From the NCBI RefSeq assembly GCF_910594005.1, contig NC_057842.1:63751277-63815276 (forward strand): a stretch of 64,000 bases of DNA, read 5' to 3'. This document shows positions 1 through 10,609 of the stretch, piece after piece; the first letter of the stretch is position 1; each line of letters begins with the position of its first letter. The position numbers were made by a program, and so were the translations under genes. Under the pieces are notes generated by a model. That model worked only from the letters and a program-made list of their open reading frames with translations, made no database searches and had not been told where the DNA came from. The stretch is from Cervus elaphus (Eukaryota > Chordata > Mammalia > Artiodactyla > Cervidae).

Positions 1-333
1 ATTTAATTTTTGCTATAAAAATAAACTCTAAAGTTGGTGATAAGCTTGCAAACATACAGGAAGGCAGCAAAAATGCCTTTAAAATTCATGTAGCCACACC
101 TAGAGCTTGTAATTGATAGTACTTTGCCATATTTGTTTCTCTATATAGTTTTGGCTGAGTCACTTAAAAACAAATGACAGTAATTTTACTCCTAAATACT
201 TCAGCACATGTAGTAGTTTTGCATATTTTCTTGTTACACATATATTTATTTATACATAGTAACTGTTTCCTCTTCCTCCTTCTTCCCTTTCTTAAACGTG
301 TATGTTTGTTGGAAATAAATATTTCATGATTGA

Positions 334-633
334 TTTTATTTGTCTATTTTTGATTGTGCTTGGTCTTTGTTGCGCCTGGGCTTTCTCTAGTTGGGGCGAG
401 CGTGGGCTGTCTTCACTGCAGTGCTCAGCTTCTATCGCAACGGCGCCTCTTCGCGAAGCTTCTAGGGGCACGGACTTCAGAAGATGCGGCACGTGGGCTC
501 CTGAGCACAGGCTCAGTAGCTGTGGCAGGCAGGCTTAGCCGTTCCTAAGCACGTGGAATCTTACTGTACCAGGGACTGAACCCATGTCCCCTGGATTCCT
601 ATCCTCTGTACCACCAGGGGAGTCCAGAAACAA
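334..633 (-). mobile_element. CHR-type tRNA-Glu SINE
   Basis: This is a full-length cetartiodactyl CHR-family SINE lying in reverse. Read on the plus strand it has the typical GC-rich 'gcttggtctttgttgcgcc' side, the internal repeated 'gcacgtgggct' motifs, and it ends in the complement of the tRNA-like promoter ('ccaccaggggagtcc'). It is flanked by near-identical 13-base direct repeats (321-333 atttcatgattga; 634-646 atttcataattga), which fix both ends. CHR SINEs are mobilised by L1 enzymes and encode no protein. The single mismatch in the target duplication fits an insertion of moderate age. Confidence 0.85.
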
Positions 634-646
634 ATTTCATAATTGA

Positions 647-1400
647 GTCTTTAGGTAACAAAATATTTGGTGAGAACAGGATTAAAATTATGGGATAATT
701 GATATAGCCAGTGATTAATAAAATGTTGGGATGATGTGACTTATTGTTCTGGGAAGAGGGGGAAATATCTTTGCTCACAGATGGATGGCTGCATCTTGTA
801 AGGTGGAGAAACAGAGCATGTTACTGTAAATGTAAGTTCAAATACACACGGAAATATGTATATGGTGCTAAGAAGTCAAAGAGGGTGGATTGGAGCAGCT
901 ATTAACTTTTTGCCTCTTATCTGCAATCCCACACTTCTTTGTTCTGCTTCATAATACTTCATCTAGACCGTAAACACTTCTACCTTGACAGATGATTTTA
1001 TGTTAGGCTTAGCTAATTATAATCCAACCCCATTTTTCTGAAAAGACATTATGTAATATTTTCAATGATTATTGCTAATCAAACCAAAAGCTTCAGAAAG
1101 CTTGAATTCAATATTTTCCAGAAGTAATAAAAAAATCTATCTTAAACCAACATGCTGACATTATATGTGATGGTAATATAAAACAGATATTGCCATTAAA
1201 ACCAGGAAAATCATAATTCATCAACATTTTCTTGGGAATTGTGTTCAATAAAATGAGAAGTGAAAAGAAATAAGTATAACGACATTTTATGCCCAAGTTT
1301 AAAGACAATGTCAACATTTACTTAGGAAACCTGAGAGAATTGACTGAAAAACCTTTTAAGATACTGAGTTTAAGTAAAATCTCTACAAACTTAACAAATA
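647..1400. other. Unassigned AT-rich sequence
   Basis: I recognise no gene, RNA gene or repeat family in this stretch. It is AT-rich and its short open frames look random. The right end may already belong to the ancient L1 that is recognisable from about 1410. Confidence 0.4.
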
Positions 1401-1409
1401 TAGAAAAAA

Positions 1410-2445
1410 GGCAAAAATCTTTTCCATATTGTGTGAGAGTAAGTTGTATTGGAAAAAATTAATTCACAATATCCATTTTTAAATATGTAGAGATACAAGT
1501 TGAGAACTATGAAAGATATAGATGATATTCTAGGAGAGTAAGATGTCAATTCTTTTTTTTTTGTCAATTCTTATTAAATTAATATTCTGTAAAGTTTAAA
1601 GCAATCTCAATCACTATCTCATTAGCATTTCTAACATGCAAAGTAATTCTCAAGTCCATCTAAAGATAAACAAGTGAAATTAGCTAAAACTTAGGGAAGA
1701 AAAGTAATGGGGCAAACAGCTTACCTCGCCATATGTTAAGGTGTACCTAGAACTCATTATAACATGTTAAGGCAATTCAGAGATCAATAGATAATGAAGC
1801 AGAGTAAGTGGCTCTGGAGCACACTTCTTTATTGAAAGAAAAAAACTTCATAAATGATAAAGCTCCCAAGCCAGTGAGGAAAAAAAGCTGAATCAATAAA
1901 TGGTATTAGGAAACTGGTAATTTTGGGTGAGAGTGAGAGAAATCAATTTAAAATTTTCACTTTATTCCAAAATAATGCAAAAGAAATTAAATCAAGAACA
2001 AATTTAATCAATTAGATTAAAACAAGAAGGTAATATTCTTGTTTTATAATTATATATATATATTTATAATTATATATAATTATAAATATATAATTAATTA
2101 TAATTAATTTATAAATATTCAAGTGAATATTTAATTAATGTCTAGATGGAAAATTATTTTCTCAACATAAAAGCAAAGGAAAATATCACAAATTGAATTA
2201 CAAGACAAGTAGCATTTGAGGAACAAATTAAACACAAAAGGTTTGACATCTTTAATACATAAAGAACTCAAAAATCAGTTAGAAAAATCTTCAGACAAAT
2301 GAACCAAGGACATGAGCAGACCAGTCACACCCAAAAGAAACAGAAACAGCAAAAAAAAAAAAAAAATGCATTCTAAGATTCAAGTGAATGGATATCAAAA
2401 TAGAGGAAAGACATTTTTCATCTATTAAATTGGAACAATACACTG
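1410..2445 (+). mobile_element. Ancient L1 (L1M-like) ORF2 remnant, 5' part
   Basis: Highly decayed sequence whose right half follows the order of the L1 ORF2 C-terminal coding region: a stretch resembling the 'aataaagaactc...agttagaaaaat...aaggacatgagcag' series and then 'ctattaaattgg'. Stops occur in every frame. The same element seems to resume at 4190 after the Bov-tA and BovB insertions. An AT-only stretch at about 2048-2110 has probably grown inside it. The subfamily cannot be named by eye. Confidence 0.5.
1544..1572. repeat. Poly(T) flanked by 11-base direct repeats
   Basis: The 11-mer tgtcaattctt occurs at 1544-1554 and again at 1562-1572, with only a run of T between the copies. The pattern matches a poly(A)-only retroinsertion on the minus strand, that is, a target duplication around a bare tail. 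Slippage plus a local duplication is the alternative. Confidence 0.5.
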
Positions 2446-2448
2446 TCT

Positions 2449-2662
2449 GCGTGTGTGTTCAGTTACTCAGTCGTGTCCGACTCTTGCAACCCCATGTACT
2501 GTAGCCCACCAGCCCCCTCTGTCCATGGGACATTTCCCAAGCAAGAATACTGGAGTGGGCTGCCATTTCCTCCTCCAGAGGATCCTTCCAACCCAGAAAT
2601 CAAACCAGAAATCTCCTGCATCGACAGGTGGATTCTTTACCACTGAGCCACGTGGGAAGCCC
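2449..2662 (-). mobile_element. Bov-tA SINE
   Basis: A ruminant Bov-tA SINE in reverse. It runs from the 'cagtcgtgtccgactctt' 3' segment through 'aagaatactggagtggg' to the reverse tRNA-like head 'gagccacgtgggaagccc'. It lies directly beside the 3' end of a minus-strand BovB (from about 2675). Both were inserted into the older L1 sequence on either side. Confidence 0.9.
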
Positions 2663-2674
2663 TATGATTCTGTA

Positions 2675-4165
2675 TCAGTTGAGTTCAGTTCAGTCGCTCA
2701 GTCATGTCTGACTCTTTGCAACCCCATGGACTGCAGCAGGCCAGGCTTCCCTGCCCGTCACCAACTCCAGGAGCTTACTCAAACTCATGTCCATTGAGAT
2801 GGTGATGCCATCCAATCATCTCATCCTCTGTCGTCCACTTCTCCTCCCACATTCGATCTTTTGCAGCATCAGGGTCTTTTCCAGTGAGTCAGTTCCTCGC
2901 ATCTGGTGACCAAAGTATTGGAGTTTCAGCTTCAACACCAGTCCTTCCAATGAGTATTCAGGACTGGTCTCCTTTAGGATGGACTGGTTGGATCTCCTCG
3001 CAGTCCATGGGACTCTCAAGATTCTTCTCCAACACCACAGTTCAAAAGCATCAATTCTTTGGCATTCAGCTTTGTTTATAGTCCAACTCTCACATCCATA
3101 ACATGACTACTGGAAAAACCATAGCTTTGACTAGACAGACCTTTGTTGGCAAAGTAATATCTCTGCTTTTTAATATGTTGTCTAGGTTGATTATAACTTT
3201 TCTCCCAAGGAGCAAGCATCTTTTAATTTCATGGCTGCAGTCACCATCTGCAGTGATTTTGGAGTCCCCAAAAATAAAGTCTGTCACTGTTTCCATTGTT
3301 TCTCCATCTATTTCCCATGAAGTGATGGGACCAGATGCCATGATCTTAGTTTTCTGAATGTTGAGCTTTAAGCCAACTTTTTCACTCTCCTCTTTCACTT
3401 TCATCAAGAGGTTTTTTAGTTCTTCACTTTCTGCCATAAGAATGGTGTCATCTACATATCTGAGGTTATTGATATTTCTCCCAGCAATCTTGATTCCAGC
3501 TTGTGCTTCATCCAGCCTAGCATTTCTCATAATGTACTCTGCATATAGGTTAAATAAGCAGGGTGACAATATACAGCCTTGACATACTCCTTTTCCTATT
3601 TGGAACCAGTCTGTTTTTCCATGTCCAGTTCTAACTGTTGCTTCTTAACCTGCATGCAGATTTCTCAGGAGGCAGGTCAGGTGGTCTGGTATTCCCATCT
3701 CTTTAAGAATTTTCCACAGTTTGTTGTGATCCACACAGTCAAAGGCTTTGGCATAATCAATAAAGCAGAAGTAGATTTTTTTCTGGAACTCTCTTGCTTT
3801 TTCGATGATCCAACGGGTGTTCGCAATTTGATCTCTGGTTCCTCAGCCTTTTCTAAATCCAGCTTGAATATCTGGAAGTTCACAGTTCAGGTAGTGTTGA
3901 AGCCTGGCTTGGAGAATTTTGAACATTACTGTGCTAGTGTGTGAGATGAGTGCAATTGTGCAGTAGTTTGAGCATTCTTTGGCATTGGAATGAAAACTGA
4001 CCTTTTCCAGTCCTGTGGACACAGCTGAGTTTTGCAAATTTGCTGGCATGTTGAGTGCAGCACTTTCACAGCATCATCTTTCAGATTTGAAATAGCTCAA
4101 CTGGAATTCCATCACCTCCACTAACTTTGTCCGTAGTGATGCTTCATAAGGCCCACTTGACTTCA
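2675..4165 (-). mobile_element. BovB LINE (RTE clade), 5'-truncated
   Basis: About 1.5 kb of BovB in reverse. The 3' end is at 2675, with the ttcagttcagt short-repeat tail typical of RTE elements, and it runs back through the reverse-transcriptase C-terminal region to about 4165, where homology stops. The 5' half (endonuclease) is missing, which is ordinary 5' truncation during target-primed reverse transcription. The element splits an ancient L1 ORF2. BovB is known for horizontal transfer between squamates and ruminants. Confidence 0.9.
3090..3569 (-). pseudogene. BovB reverse transcriptase fragment
   Basis: This is the longest surviving open segment of the BovB polyprotein in the 2675-4165 copy, 159 codons on the minus strand. 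It contains the reverse-transcriptase catalytic box as YVDD (the usual BovB box is YADD) and the downstream segment that ends in the LVKAMVFPVV motif. The N-terminal fingers, the endonuclease and the extreme C-terminus are missing or in other frames, so no active protein is expected. It is a relic of a retrotransposon gene and not a host gene. Confidence 0.85.
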
Positions 4166-4189
4166 CGATACTGTGTGGCATTGGGTTAA

Positions 4190-4545
4190 ATACTGGTGCT
4201 ATTCAAAAAGAAATGTTAAAATCTACGAATACAAGTATAAATTGGTACAACTTTTTGAAGGATAGATTGGACTCAAATCAGTCTTTAAAATGTTCATATT
4301 CTTTCAACCAACTAGCACATTTCTTGAAACCTTGAACAAATACTAAAGATGTTTTAATGTGGAAGATATAAATGTAGAAAATAGGAAATAAACTAAATTT
4401 CTAAAAATATGAGAATAGCTAAATAAATTATGGACCCCCATAAAATGGAATGGAATGCAGTCATTAAAATCTTAATTTTGAAGAATATTTAAGACAGATG
4501 TTTTTGAAGCATAATGTTTAACCAAAGAGGAGAATGAAAAACTGT
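4190..4545 (+). mobile_element. Ancient L1 (L1M-like) ORF2 remnant, 3' part
   Basis: This continues the ancient L1 seen before the BovB insertion. It has the decayed 'tataaattggtacaactttttg' segment and later 'gctaaataaattatgg' and 'aatggaatgcagtcattaaaa', which match the order of the ORF2 C-terminus. Together with 1410-2445 it brackets the younger SINE and BovB insertions. Confidence 0.5.
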
Positions 4546-4561
4546 GGTAAAAGTAATCCAG

Positions 4562-4803
4562 TTTTTAGAGGATGTAGAGAAAAGGGAACCCTCCTGCCCT
4601 ATTTGTGGGAATGTAAATTGGTCCAGGCACTGTGGAAAACAGTATGGAGGTTCCTTAAAAAGCTAAAAATAAAGTTGCCATATGTTCCCTCAATCCTACT
4701 TCTGGTCATATAACCAGAGAAAAGTTTACTTTGAAAAGATATATGCACTCCAATATTCATAGTAGAACTATTTACAATAGCCAAGACTTAGAAACAGGAA
4801 GAT
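4562..4803 (+). mobile_element. L1 ORF2 C-terminal fragment
   Basis: A younger L1 piece with the diagnostic series for the ORF2 C-terminus: 'gtgggaatgtaaattgg', 'ctgtggaaaacagtatgg', 'ggttccttaaaaagctaaaa', ending at 'ttacaatagccaagact'. It is truncated at both ends, covers only about 80 codons and carries no intact protein. Confidence 0.85.
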
Positions 4804-4805
4804 TA

Positions 4806-5584
4806 TGCTGGCACTGATGTTCAGAAAGATAATTTGGCTCCAGAATACACTATAATAGCCACCAAAATTAACTGTAATCAAAGAGATCATTAGACGTTCT
4901 GGTTGCCTCTCATTCCTCAGAGATGAGGCTTTGGCAGCTCACGGCCTGGCTGGAGTCAGACTTGCCTCGGTGATAAAATCAGTGGTGGAAATGACACGTC
5001 GGAGCTACAGAAGAGGCGGTGCTTTGCTTCCCAGACTCAGTACACTTTGTGAAAGGACAAGGGCCAATCCCACTTGATTTTTCAAAATTATAAACTGGGT
5101 AATTGCAGTTGAATGATTTTGAAATTGCTTGGTTTCTTCTCTTCTTGCTGCACTGTTAATTCTGTTTATACCCAAATAAGCGTAAAACTGCTTTCTCATC
5201 CAATGAAAGTTTGCTAAGAGATAATGGTTCTGAAAATGTGGAATCTGCATCACTTATTTAAATTTCAAATACTAACAAAATGATTAAAATCAAACTTTGC
5301 ATTTGCCTCAGTGTTGGTAATTTAGAATAATTGGTCTTGAATTATCTAATAATGTACTTACTGCTAATGTGGAGTCAAGAATGCATTATTCCAGAGCTCT
5401 TAGCAAATGGCAACATGATAGGCTGTAATATCTTTTTATGTTGATGAAAAAATAAGAGTTGCTGTCCATAGAAAATCTGTAAAATACTGAAGTAGGTAAG
5501 AAGAAGCTGAAAGCTACCAAAATACTACACCCGGAGTGATCTCTCAACTTTCCAACAAGTTCTTCCAACTTTGGGGGTGTATTC
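4806..5584. other. Apparently repeat-free sequence
   Basis: No repeat family is recognisable. The composition is balanced compared with its surroundings and no convincing exon is visible. This is one of the better places to test for conserved non-coding sequence. Confidence 0.4.
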
Positions 5585-5789
5585 ATGTCCAGTCACTTCA
5601 GTAGTGTCCAACTCTTTGTGACCTTATGGACTTAGCCCACCAGCCTCCTCTGTCCATGGATTTTCCCTGCAAGAATACTGGATCGGGTTGCCACTCTCTC
5701 CTCTAGGGGATATTCCCCACCCAGGGATTGAACTCACGTCTCCTGCATTGCAGACTGATTCTTTACCACTGAGCTACCAGGGAAGACCA
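5585..5789 (-). mobile_element. Bov-tA SINE
   Basis: A Bov-tA element in reverse, from 'gtccagtcacttcagtagtg' to the reverse tRNA head 'gagctaccagggaagacc'. It is more diverged than several other copies in the window and has lost several CpG sites in the promoter box region, which points to an older insertion. Confidence 0.9.
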
Positions 5790-5794
5790 GTTTG

Positions 5795-7700
5795 CAGGGA
5801 GGCGGCATGAAGGCCGGTAGGAGGTATGTAACTTATTCTCAGGGGTTCAATTAGTAGGTAATGACTTGATACTGTAACGTATATTTGACACAAAATTCTC
5901 TGTCACTGGAAACATTCAAGCAGAAGCTAGAGAACTTGGTTTGGGGGATGAAGGTTCCAGATGATGACCCCTAACAGCCCTCAACTCTTCCTCTTCCATT
6001 TGTAGGAGAAGCTTGACGAGGAAGTCAGGTGTGTGTGAGTGTGTCTCTCTGTATGCAGGAGTATGTTATCTGATAGAGGAGAGAATTACAGCCGGCTTCA
6101 GCCAATGAGACATTTGCTGTGCAACATGGAAGGAAAAGATGATTTAGAGCCAAACCTTGTAGAATAGTCCTATGTAGGGGACCGGAAGGTAGAACAGCTG
6201 TGGTGAAAGGAACATGGAATAATCAGAGACAATATTTACGGATAAACAACCCGCAAAGAAGCAGGGGTAACTGAACATGTGTGGAACTATCAGACATCCA
6301 TATTAACCAACTTAAGAAATCTTACCATATCATTATGTAATTAAGTCATGTCAGTCTAAATTTTAAATGAAAGTCTTTCAATGTGTAGAATTAGGAAATT
6401 ATAAATCAGAATGGCTCAAATTCTCTTCTTTTTAAGGCTTGGAACTTTTAGGAAGAAATTGCACTGGGGAGTTTTAAATTCTTTTTTTCTCATTTTTTTC
6501 TTTCACATAAGAATCCTGAACTTGCATGATATTAGCAACCCATCCTTTGCATTTGATTGTCTTTATTCTACAGTTGTTTTGAGGCTAAGATTTAGTGTTG
6601 TGTACTTTTTGAAGAAATGTGTTGGTCTACCTCTGAAGCCTATGTTTCCTTTTGAATATCTTTATAACCTATAATTAAATTTTAAATCCTTATTCATTTT
6701 CAACTTCTCTAATTTTCTCAAGTCATGTGTTTTTTCTTATGAAAGTGAATAACTGGAACTCTAGAAATAGCTATCCAATTTCTCCAAATCTAAAATGTGG
6801 GGCTTAGGGGATTATTAGGCTCCCGGGATATCAAGGATTAATGAAAGCCCCCAAAGAAAACCCAAAGAAAAACCATAATCTATCCACATTGGAAACACTA
6901 AACTGGAAGTGGGCACCCAGCTAAATCGTGGGTATTATCAAAGAAGAAGAAAATGAATATGGTTGGATAACTAGCAGTCTGTGTCATAGACCATTAAGTA
7001 CACACAGTTGATAACTGGCCAGACTTCTCCTTCCTATAATTCATCCTTTCAGTTTTTCACTTCACATTTATACTGGAAACATAGAAGGAAGAAATTAAAT
7101 TTAAAGCAATCTATTTGTCCAGGACTAGTGACTCTGACTGAAAGAAGTTTTGGGGGGTTGTCTGAAAACTATTTTAGTTCTGTCTTTTGTTATTATAAAT
7201 AATTAAGAAGTAAGGGCAAGTTTTACATGGTGGACTGAACACTCACATTTATCTTCCTGCCTTCACCAATCCCCTATAAATGTAGAAAAGCTAACTGTCT
7301 TGGAAAACAGGCAAAGTTGCTATAACTAACCAAGATAAAGAATTCATGGAATACTGAGAGCAGTTAAGACTGGATTAAATGAGAGCAGACAAAACCCCAA
7401 CAATAAATGCTTAAGAGAGATGAGACAGGGCTGAGAGCCATCCTGGCCAAGGTTGGCATCGGTGCCCAAGGTGGGAAGAGACAGGAATCGTCAGCGTATG
7501 AAGCAGCGCCTACTGCGTAACTGGCCTGGGTGCGGCATTTGCCCCCACGAGAAATGGTGAAAACTACACTCCAGAAAAAAAGGAAAATGACTAAAGGGTA
7601 GAATGTGGGTGTTTCGCTGGAAGTAACTCTATAGTCAGCACAAAAAAGAAAAAGGTAACTCCAAGCAAGTGTGAAATGTATAAAAGCACTTAGCAATGGA
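5795..7700. other. Unassigned sequence
   Basis: About 1.9 kb in which I recognise no gene, RNA or repeat family. It contains a short TG/TC-rich patch near 6030-6050 and several random short open frames. A more GC-rich patch at about 7430-7550 stands out slightly from the AT-rich background. Old, highly decayed repeats may be hidden here. Confidence 0.4.
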
Positions 7701-7704
7701 GCAA

Positions 7705-7793
7705 AGCCTTTCTTTCTTTCTTCCTCCCTTCATTCTTTTCTTCCCTCCATCCTTCCTTCTTAGTTTCTTTCTTTCTTCCTTCTTTCTTTCCCT
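7705..7793. repeat. Degenerate (CTTT/CTTC)n pyrimidine tract
   Basis: About 90 bases of almost pure pyrimidine on the plus strand, built from ctttctttctt and cttcctt units. It is a simple repeat and potentially polymorphic. The apparent minus-strand frame rich in Lys, Arg and Glu across it is only its translation. Confidence 0.9.
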
Positions 7794-7916
7794 AATTGGA
7801 CAGGTCCCTGAGTGATTAACTACTCTTCTCTCATTTCCCATAAAAGGAAACTTCCTTTAGTGACACATTCTGCCCACTTATCTAGAGCTGACACATTTGC
7901 CTTTTAATTCAGGGAG

Positions 7917-7955
7917 GCTGTGCTTAGTCGCTCAGTAGTGTCCAACTCTTTGCCT
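7917..7955 (-). mobile_element. Bov-tA SINE fragment
   Basis: Only the 3' segment 'gtgcttagtcgctcagtagt' and 'gtccaactctttgc' is present, under 40 bases. It is a stub of a Bov-tA or Bov-A element, either 5'-truncated at insertion or deleted later. Confidence 0.7.
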
Positions 7956-7959
7956 CAGC

Positions 7960-8500
7960 AAAAAATAATTGCTTGGTAAAACCTACATCAACAACCAATA
8001 TAATCATGAACTTAGTCCATCATTCATAAATATAAATAAACAATCTGTGATCAATAGGCACTTGACAAACATCAAGGTGGTGGATGGACATTTTCAAAAA
8101 GTAACAACTGGTTTAAGTTCTCAAGTTATCACATTGCCTTTTACCCTTCCCACCATGAAGGCTAAACTAATAAGCACAGTACCTGGGGGAAGAGAACAGC
8201 TCCACCAGCACAGCTCGGAGGGTGAGTGGAAGGAGGCTGCAACGCGGGGGAGAGTTCCTACAGGACAACAGCGGACGGAGACGCCCTACAAGAGAAGAGG
8301 AGACAGTGGGAGAAAGATGATCGCCTTCTCTTCCTTCACTTCCCGCCCACCCACGTTCCCTGCTGTTCCAAGTGGTAAGCACACTATTCCTGGCAAGTAG
8401 GAGTATAGAAAAGAAAAGAAATCGAATTTTCCAAAGTAAAGAGGATTTCAGAAAAATTATTACAAGAATCAGCTCCTCTATATACAGAGAACCATCCAAA
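7960..8500. other. Unassigned sequence with a CpG-containing patch
   Basis: No gene is recognised. The stretch 8180-8350 has more CpG (acgcggg, gcggacggagacgcc) than its AT-rich neighbours, and a plus-strand frame is open across 7969-8400. That frame shows no recognisable domain and includes a low-complexity basic segment, so I do not call it coding. A splice-donor-like ggtgagtgg lies at about 8220. Confidence 0.35.
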
Positions 8501-8721
8501 GAGGTAGCATCTTCATTACTTGATCATATTCCAGCCTCCGTGAGGTCTGTGGCAGTGGCTTTGATGTTCTGCTCTAAGGCACCTCCCTCTCACTTCACCA
8601 AAACAGCTCTTGCAAAGGTCACTCACAAACTCTAAATGAGTAAAGGGCACAGACATTTTTTCAGTCTCCATCTTATTTTTAACTCCCAGCATCTTTTGAT
8701 ACCATGACTACACCCTTGCAT

Positions 8722-9022
8722 CTTTTTTCTTTTTAATGTTTCTTTTTTAATTTTTATTCAAGTATAGTTGATTTATAATGTTGTGTTAGTTTCAGGTGTA
8801 TAGCAAGATGAATCAGTTATACATATACATAGATCCACCGTTCTTCAGATTCTTTTCCCACATAGGCCATTATAGAGTATTGGGTAGCATTCCCTGTGCT
8901 ATACGGTAGGTAATTATAAGTTACCTATTTTATATACAGTAGTGTTATCTGTGTTCTTTTTGATAATAGCCATTCTGACAAATGTGAAATGATATTTCAC
9001 TGTGGTTTTCATTTGCCTTTCT
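8722..9022 (-). mobile_element. L1 3' end fragment
   Basis: Reverse L1 3' end: poly(T)-like start, then 'agtatagttgatttataatg', 'gtgctatacggtaggt' and finally 'ttttcatttgcctttct', which is reverse ORF2/3'UTR sequence. It carries no intact coding sequence and appears to interrupt an L2-like element. Confidence 0.8.
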
Positions 9023-9127
9023 AGACCAGCTTATTTAGAATTGCAACCCTGGCCCAACATTCACCACGTGGCTCTCTCCTTTATTTTTTCTAAAGCACAT
9101 ATCACCTCTCACACGGGGCAGGCCATT

Positions 9128-9595
9128 TGCAACAATATAGATGCAACTTGAGGGGATTATGCTAAGTGAGATAAGTCAGACAGAGAAAGACAAATACTGC
9201 ATGACATCACTTTTATGCAGGATTTTAAAAAGCCAAACTCATAAAAACACAGAATAGAATGGTGGTTACCAGGGACTGCAAGATGGAGAGATAAGAAAGA
9301 TGTTGTCTAAGGGTATAAACTTGCACCTAGTAAATAATAAGTTCTAAAGATCTAATGCACAGCATAGTGATTATAGTCAATACTGTATTACAAACTTCAA
9401 AGTTACTAAAAAAGGTAGGCCTTAATTGTGCTCATCACACAGAAAGAAATGATAATTATGTACATGATAGAGGTGATAGCTAATGCTACCGTGGTAATCA
9501 TATTGCAGTCATAAATACGACAAACCAAGAAGTTTGTACACCTTAAATTTTACAAATGTTATATGTCAATTATTTCTCAATAAAAAAATTGTTGA
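9128..9595 (+). mobile_element. L1M 3' end with poly(A) signal
   Basis: Plus-strand L1 3' region: 'gctaagtgagataagtcaga', 'gaatggtggttaccaggg', 'tgtacaccttaaattttac' and the terminal 'tatttctcaataaaaaaatt'. It covers the last codons of ORF2 and the 3'UTR and ends with an AATAAA and A-rich tail. A related end occurs at 61060-61215. Confidence 0.8.
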
Positions 9596-9876
9596 ATTTT
9601 AAATACATTCTACTTCTTCATAGGAGGAGCTGCAAATAATGTGTGACCATGTTTAATATTTCACACCACTTCTATAATGTAAACTCCACAAGGGCAGGAA
9701 ATGTGCCTGTCTTGATCATTGCTGTATCTTCATTCATTTATTCAAAATATATTTGTGGAATATTTGCTATATGCCAGGAACTCTGTACATGGCATACACT
9801 TGTAAAAATAGTTTGGAAAAAAGATATTTTGGTAGAGAGGAAGGAATCTTCCCTTACACACAGTCAGAGCTCTGTT

Positions 9877-10210
9877 GTATTTTTTTAACAGCCAGTTGCT
9901 TTGTTTTGTTTTGACTGCACTGGGTGCTCATTGCCCTGCACAGGCCTTCTCTAGATGCAGTGAGAGGGGACTACTCTTCGTTGCAGTGCTCAGGCTTCTC
10001 ACTGCGGCGACTTCTCTTGTTCTGGAGCACAGGCTCCGGGTGCATGGGCTTCAGTTTACGTGACATGCAGGCTCTAGAGCATGCGCTCAAGTGTTGTGGC
10101 GCACAGGCTTAAATGCTCCATGGCATGCAGAATTTTCCCGGACCAGGGGTTGAACCTGTGTCCCCTGCATCGGCGGGCGGATTCTTATCCACTGCCCCAC
10201 CAGAGACGTC
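9877..10210 (-). mobile_element. CHR-type SINE with 12-bp target duplication
   Basis: Full-length CHR SINE in reverse. It is bounded by perfect direct repeats cagagctctgtt at 9865-9876 and 10211-10222. Reverse tRNA-like box sequences lie at the right ('gggttgaacctgtgtcccct'). CpG-rich remnants (gcggcgac, ggcgggcgg) suggest it is not very old. Confidence 0.9.
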
Positions 10211-10384
10211 CAGAGCTCTGTTATTTTAATGAACAATATCTTGTTCATTAAATGTTTTAATGAACAATAACAACAAAAATTGCTATAAAATGTAAACATA
10301 ACATTTTATTCAATGCAGACATTGACTTCAACTGTCTATCACTAGGACTAAGGTGATGTGATATCTTAGAAATAGCTCAAAGCT

Positions 10385-10600
10385 TGAAGTAAGAGAACTA
10401 AAGTCCAAATACAATTCTCCTCCCAATTAGCTGTGTGATTTTTAAGGTTGTGACCTTTCTGGAACTCAGCTTCTTCATCTGTAAAATGGAAATCAGGTTG
10501 AAAGAGACTTTTGTAGGCTTTATTCACTGGTACCAGTGAATATCAGTACAATGCCTGGAGTATACTGGGAAATCAATACATTTTTGTTAAATTAAATGAA
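10385..10600 (+). mobile_element. MIR SINE
   Basis: An old tRNA-derived MIR. The core 'attagctgtgtgattttta', then 'cttcatctgtaaaatggaaat' and the end 'acaatgcctggagtata' occur in the right order and spacing. It is strongly diverged, as expected for a repeat predating placental radiation. Confidence 0.75.
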
Positions 10601-10609
10601 TAAAAAAAA

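Larger units (their letters stand above)
8505..9735 (+). mobile_element. Ancient L2-like LINE split by two L1 insertions
   Basis: Three separated blocks appear collinear with an L2/CR1-type element. The first is 8505-8721, a reverse-transcriptase remnant whose plus-strand frame reads TALAKVTHKL before it decays. The second is 9023-9127, an L2-like 3' region with 'ttatttagaattgcaaccc' and 'gcacatatcacct'. The third is 9650-9735, the L2 end with 'ataatgtaaactccacaagg'. A minus L1 (8722-9022) and a plus L1 (9128-9595) fill the gaps. The reconstruction is inferred from block order; each block alone is weak. Confidence 0.45.

Noticed and set aside
3579..3944. 121-codon plus-strand frame
   Set aside because: It is the antisense shadow of BovB reverse-transcriptase coding sequence.
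7705..7841. Minus-strand Lys/Arg/Glu-rich small protein
   Set aside because: It is the translation of a simple (CTTT)n tract.
8210..8235. Exon boundary at ggtgagtgg
   Set aside because: A donor-like match without a convincing upstream coding exon or acceptor is uninformative.
7969..8400. 143-codon plus-strand open frame over a CpG-containing patch
   Set aside because: No domain or similarity recognised; the composition changes abruptly within the frame, as expected for a chance frame crossing two sequence types.
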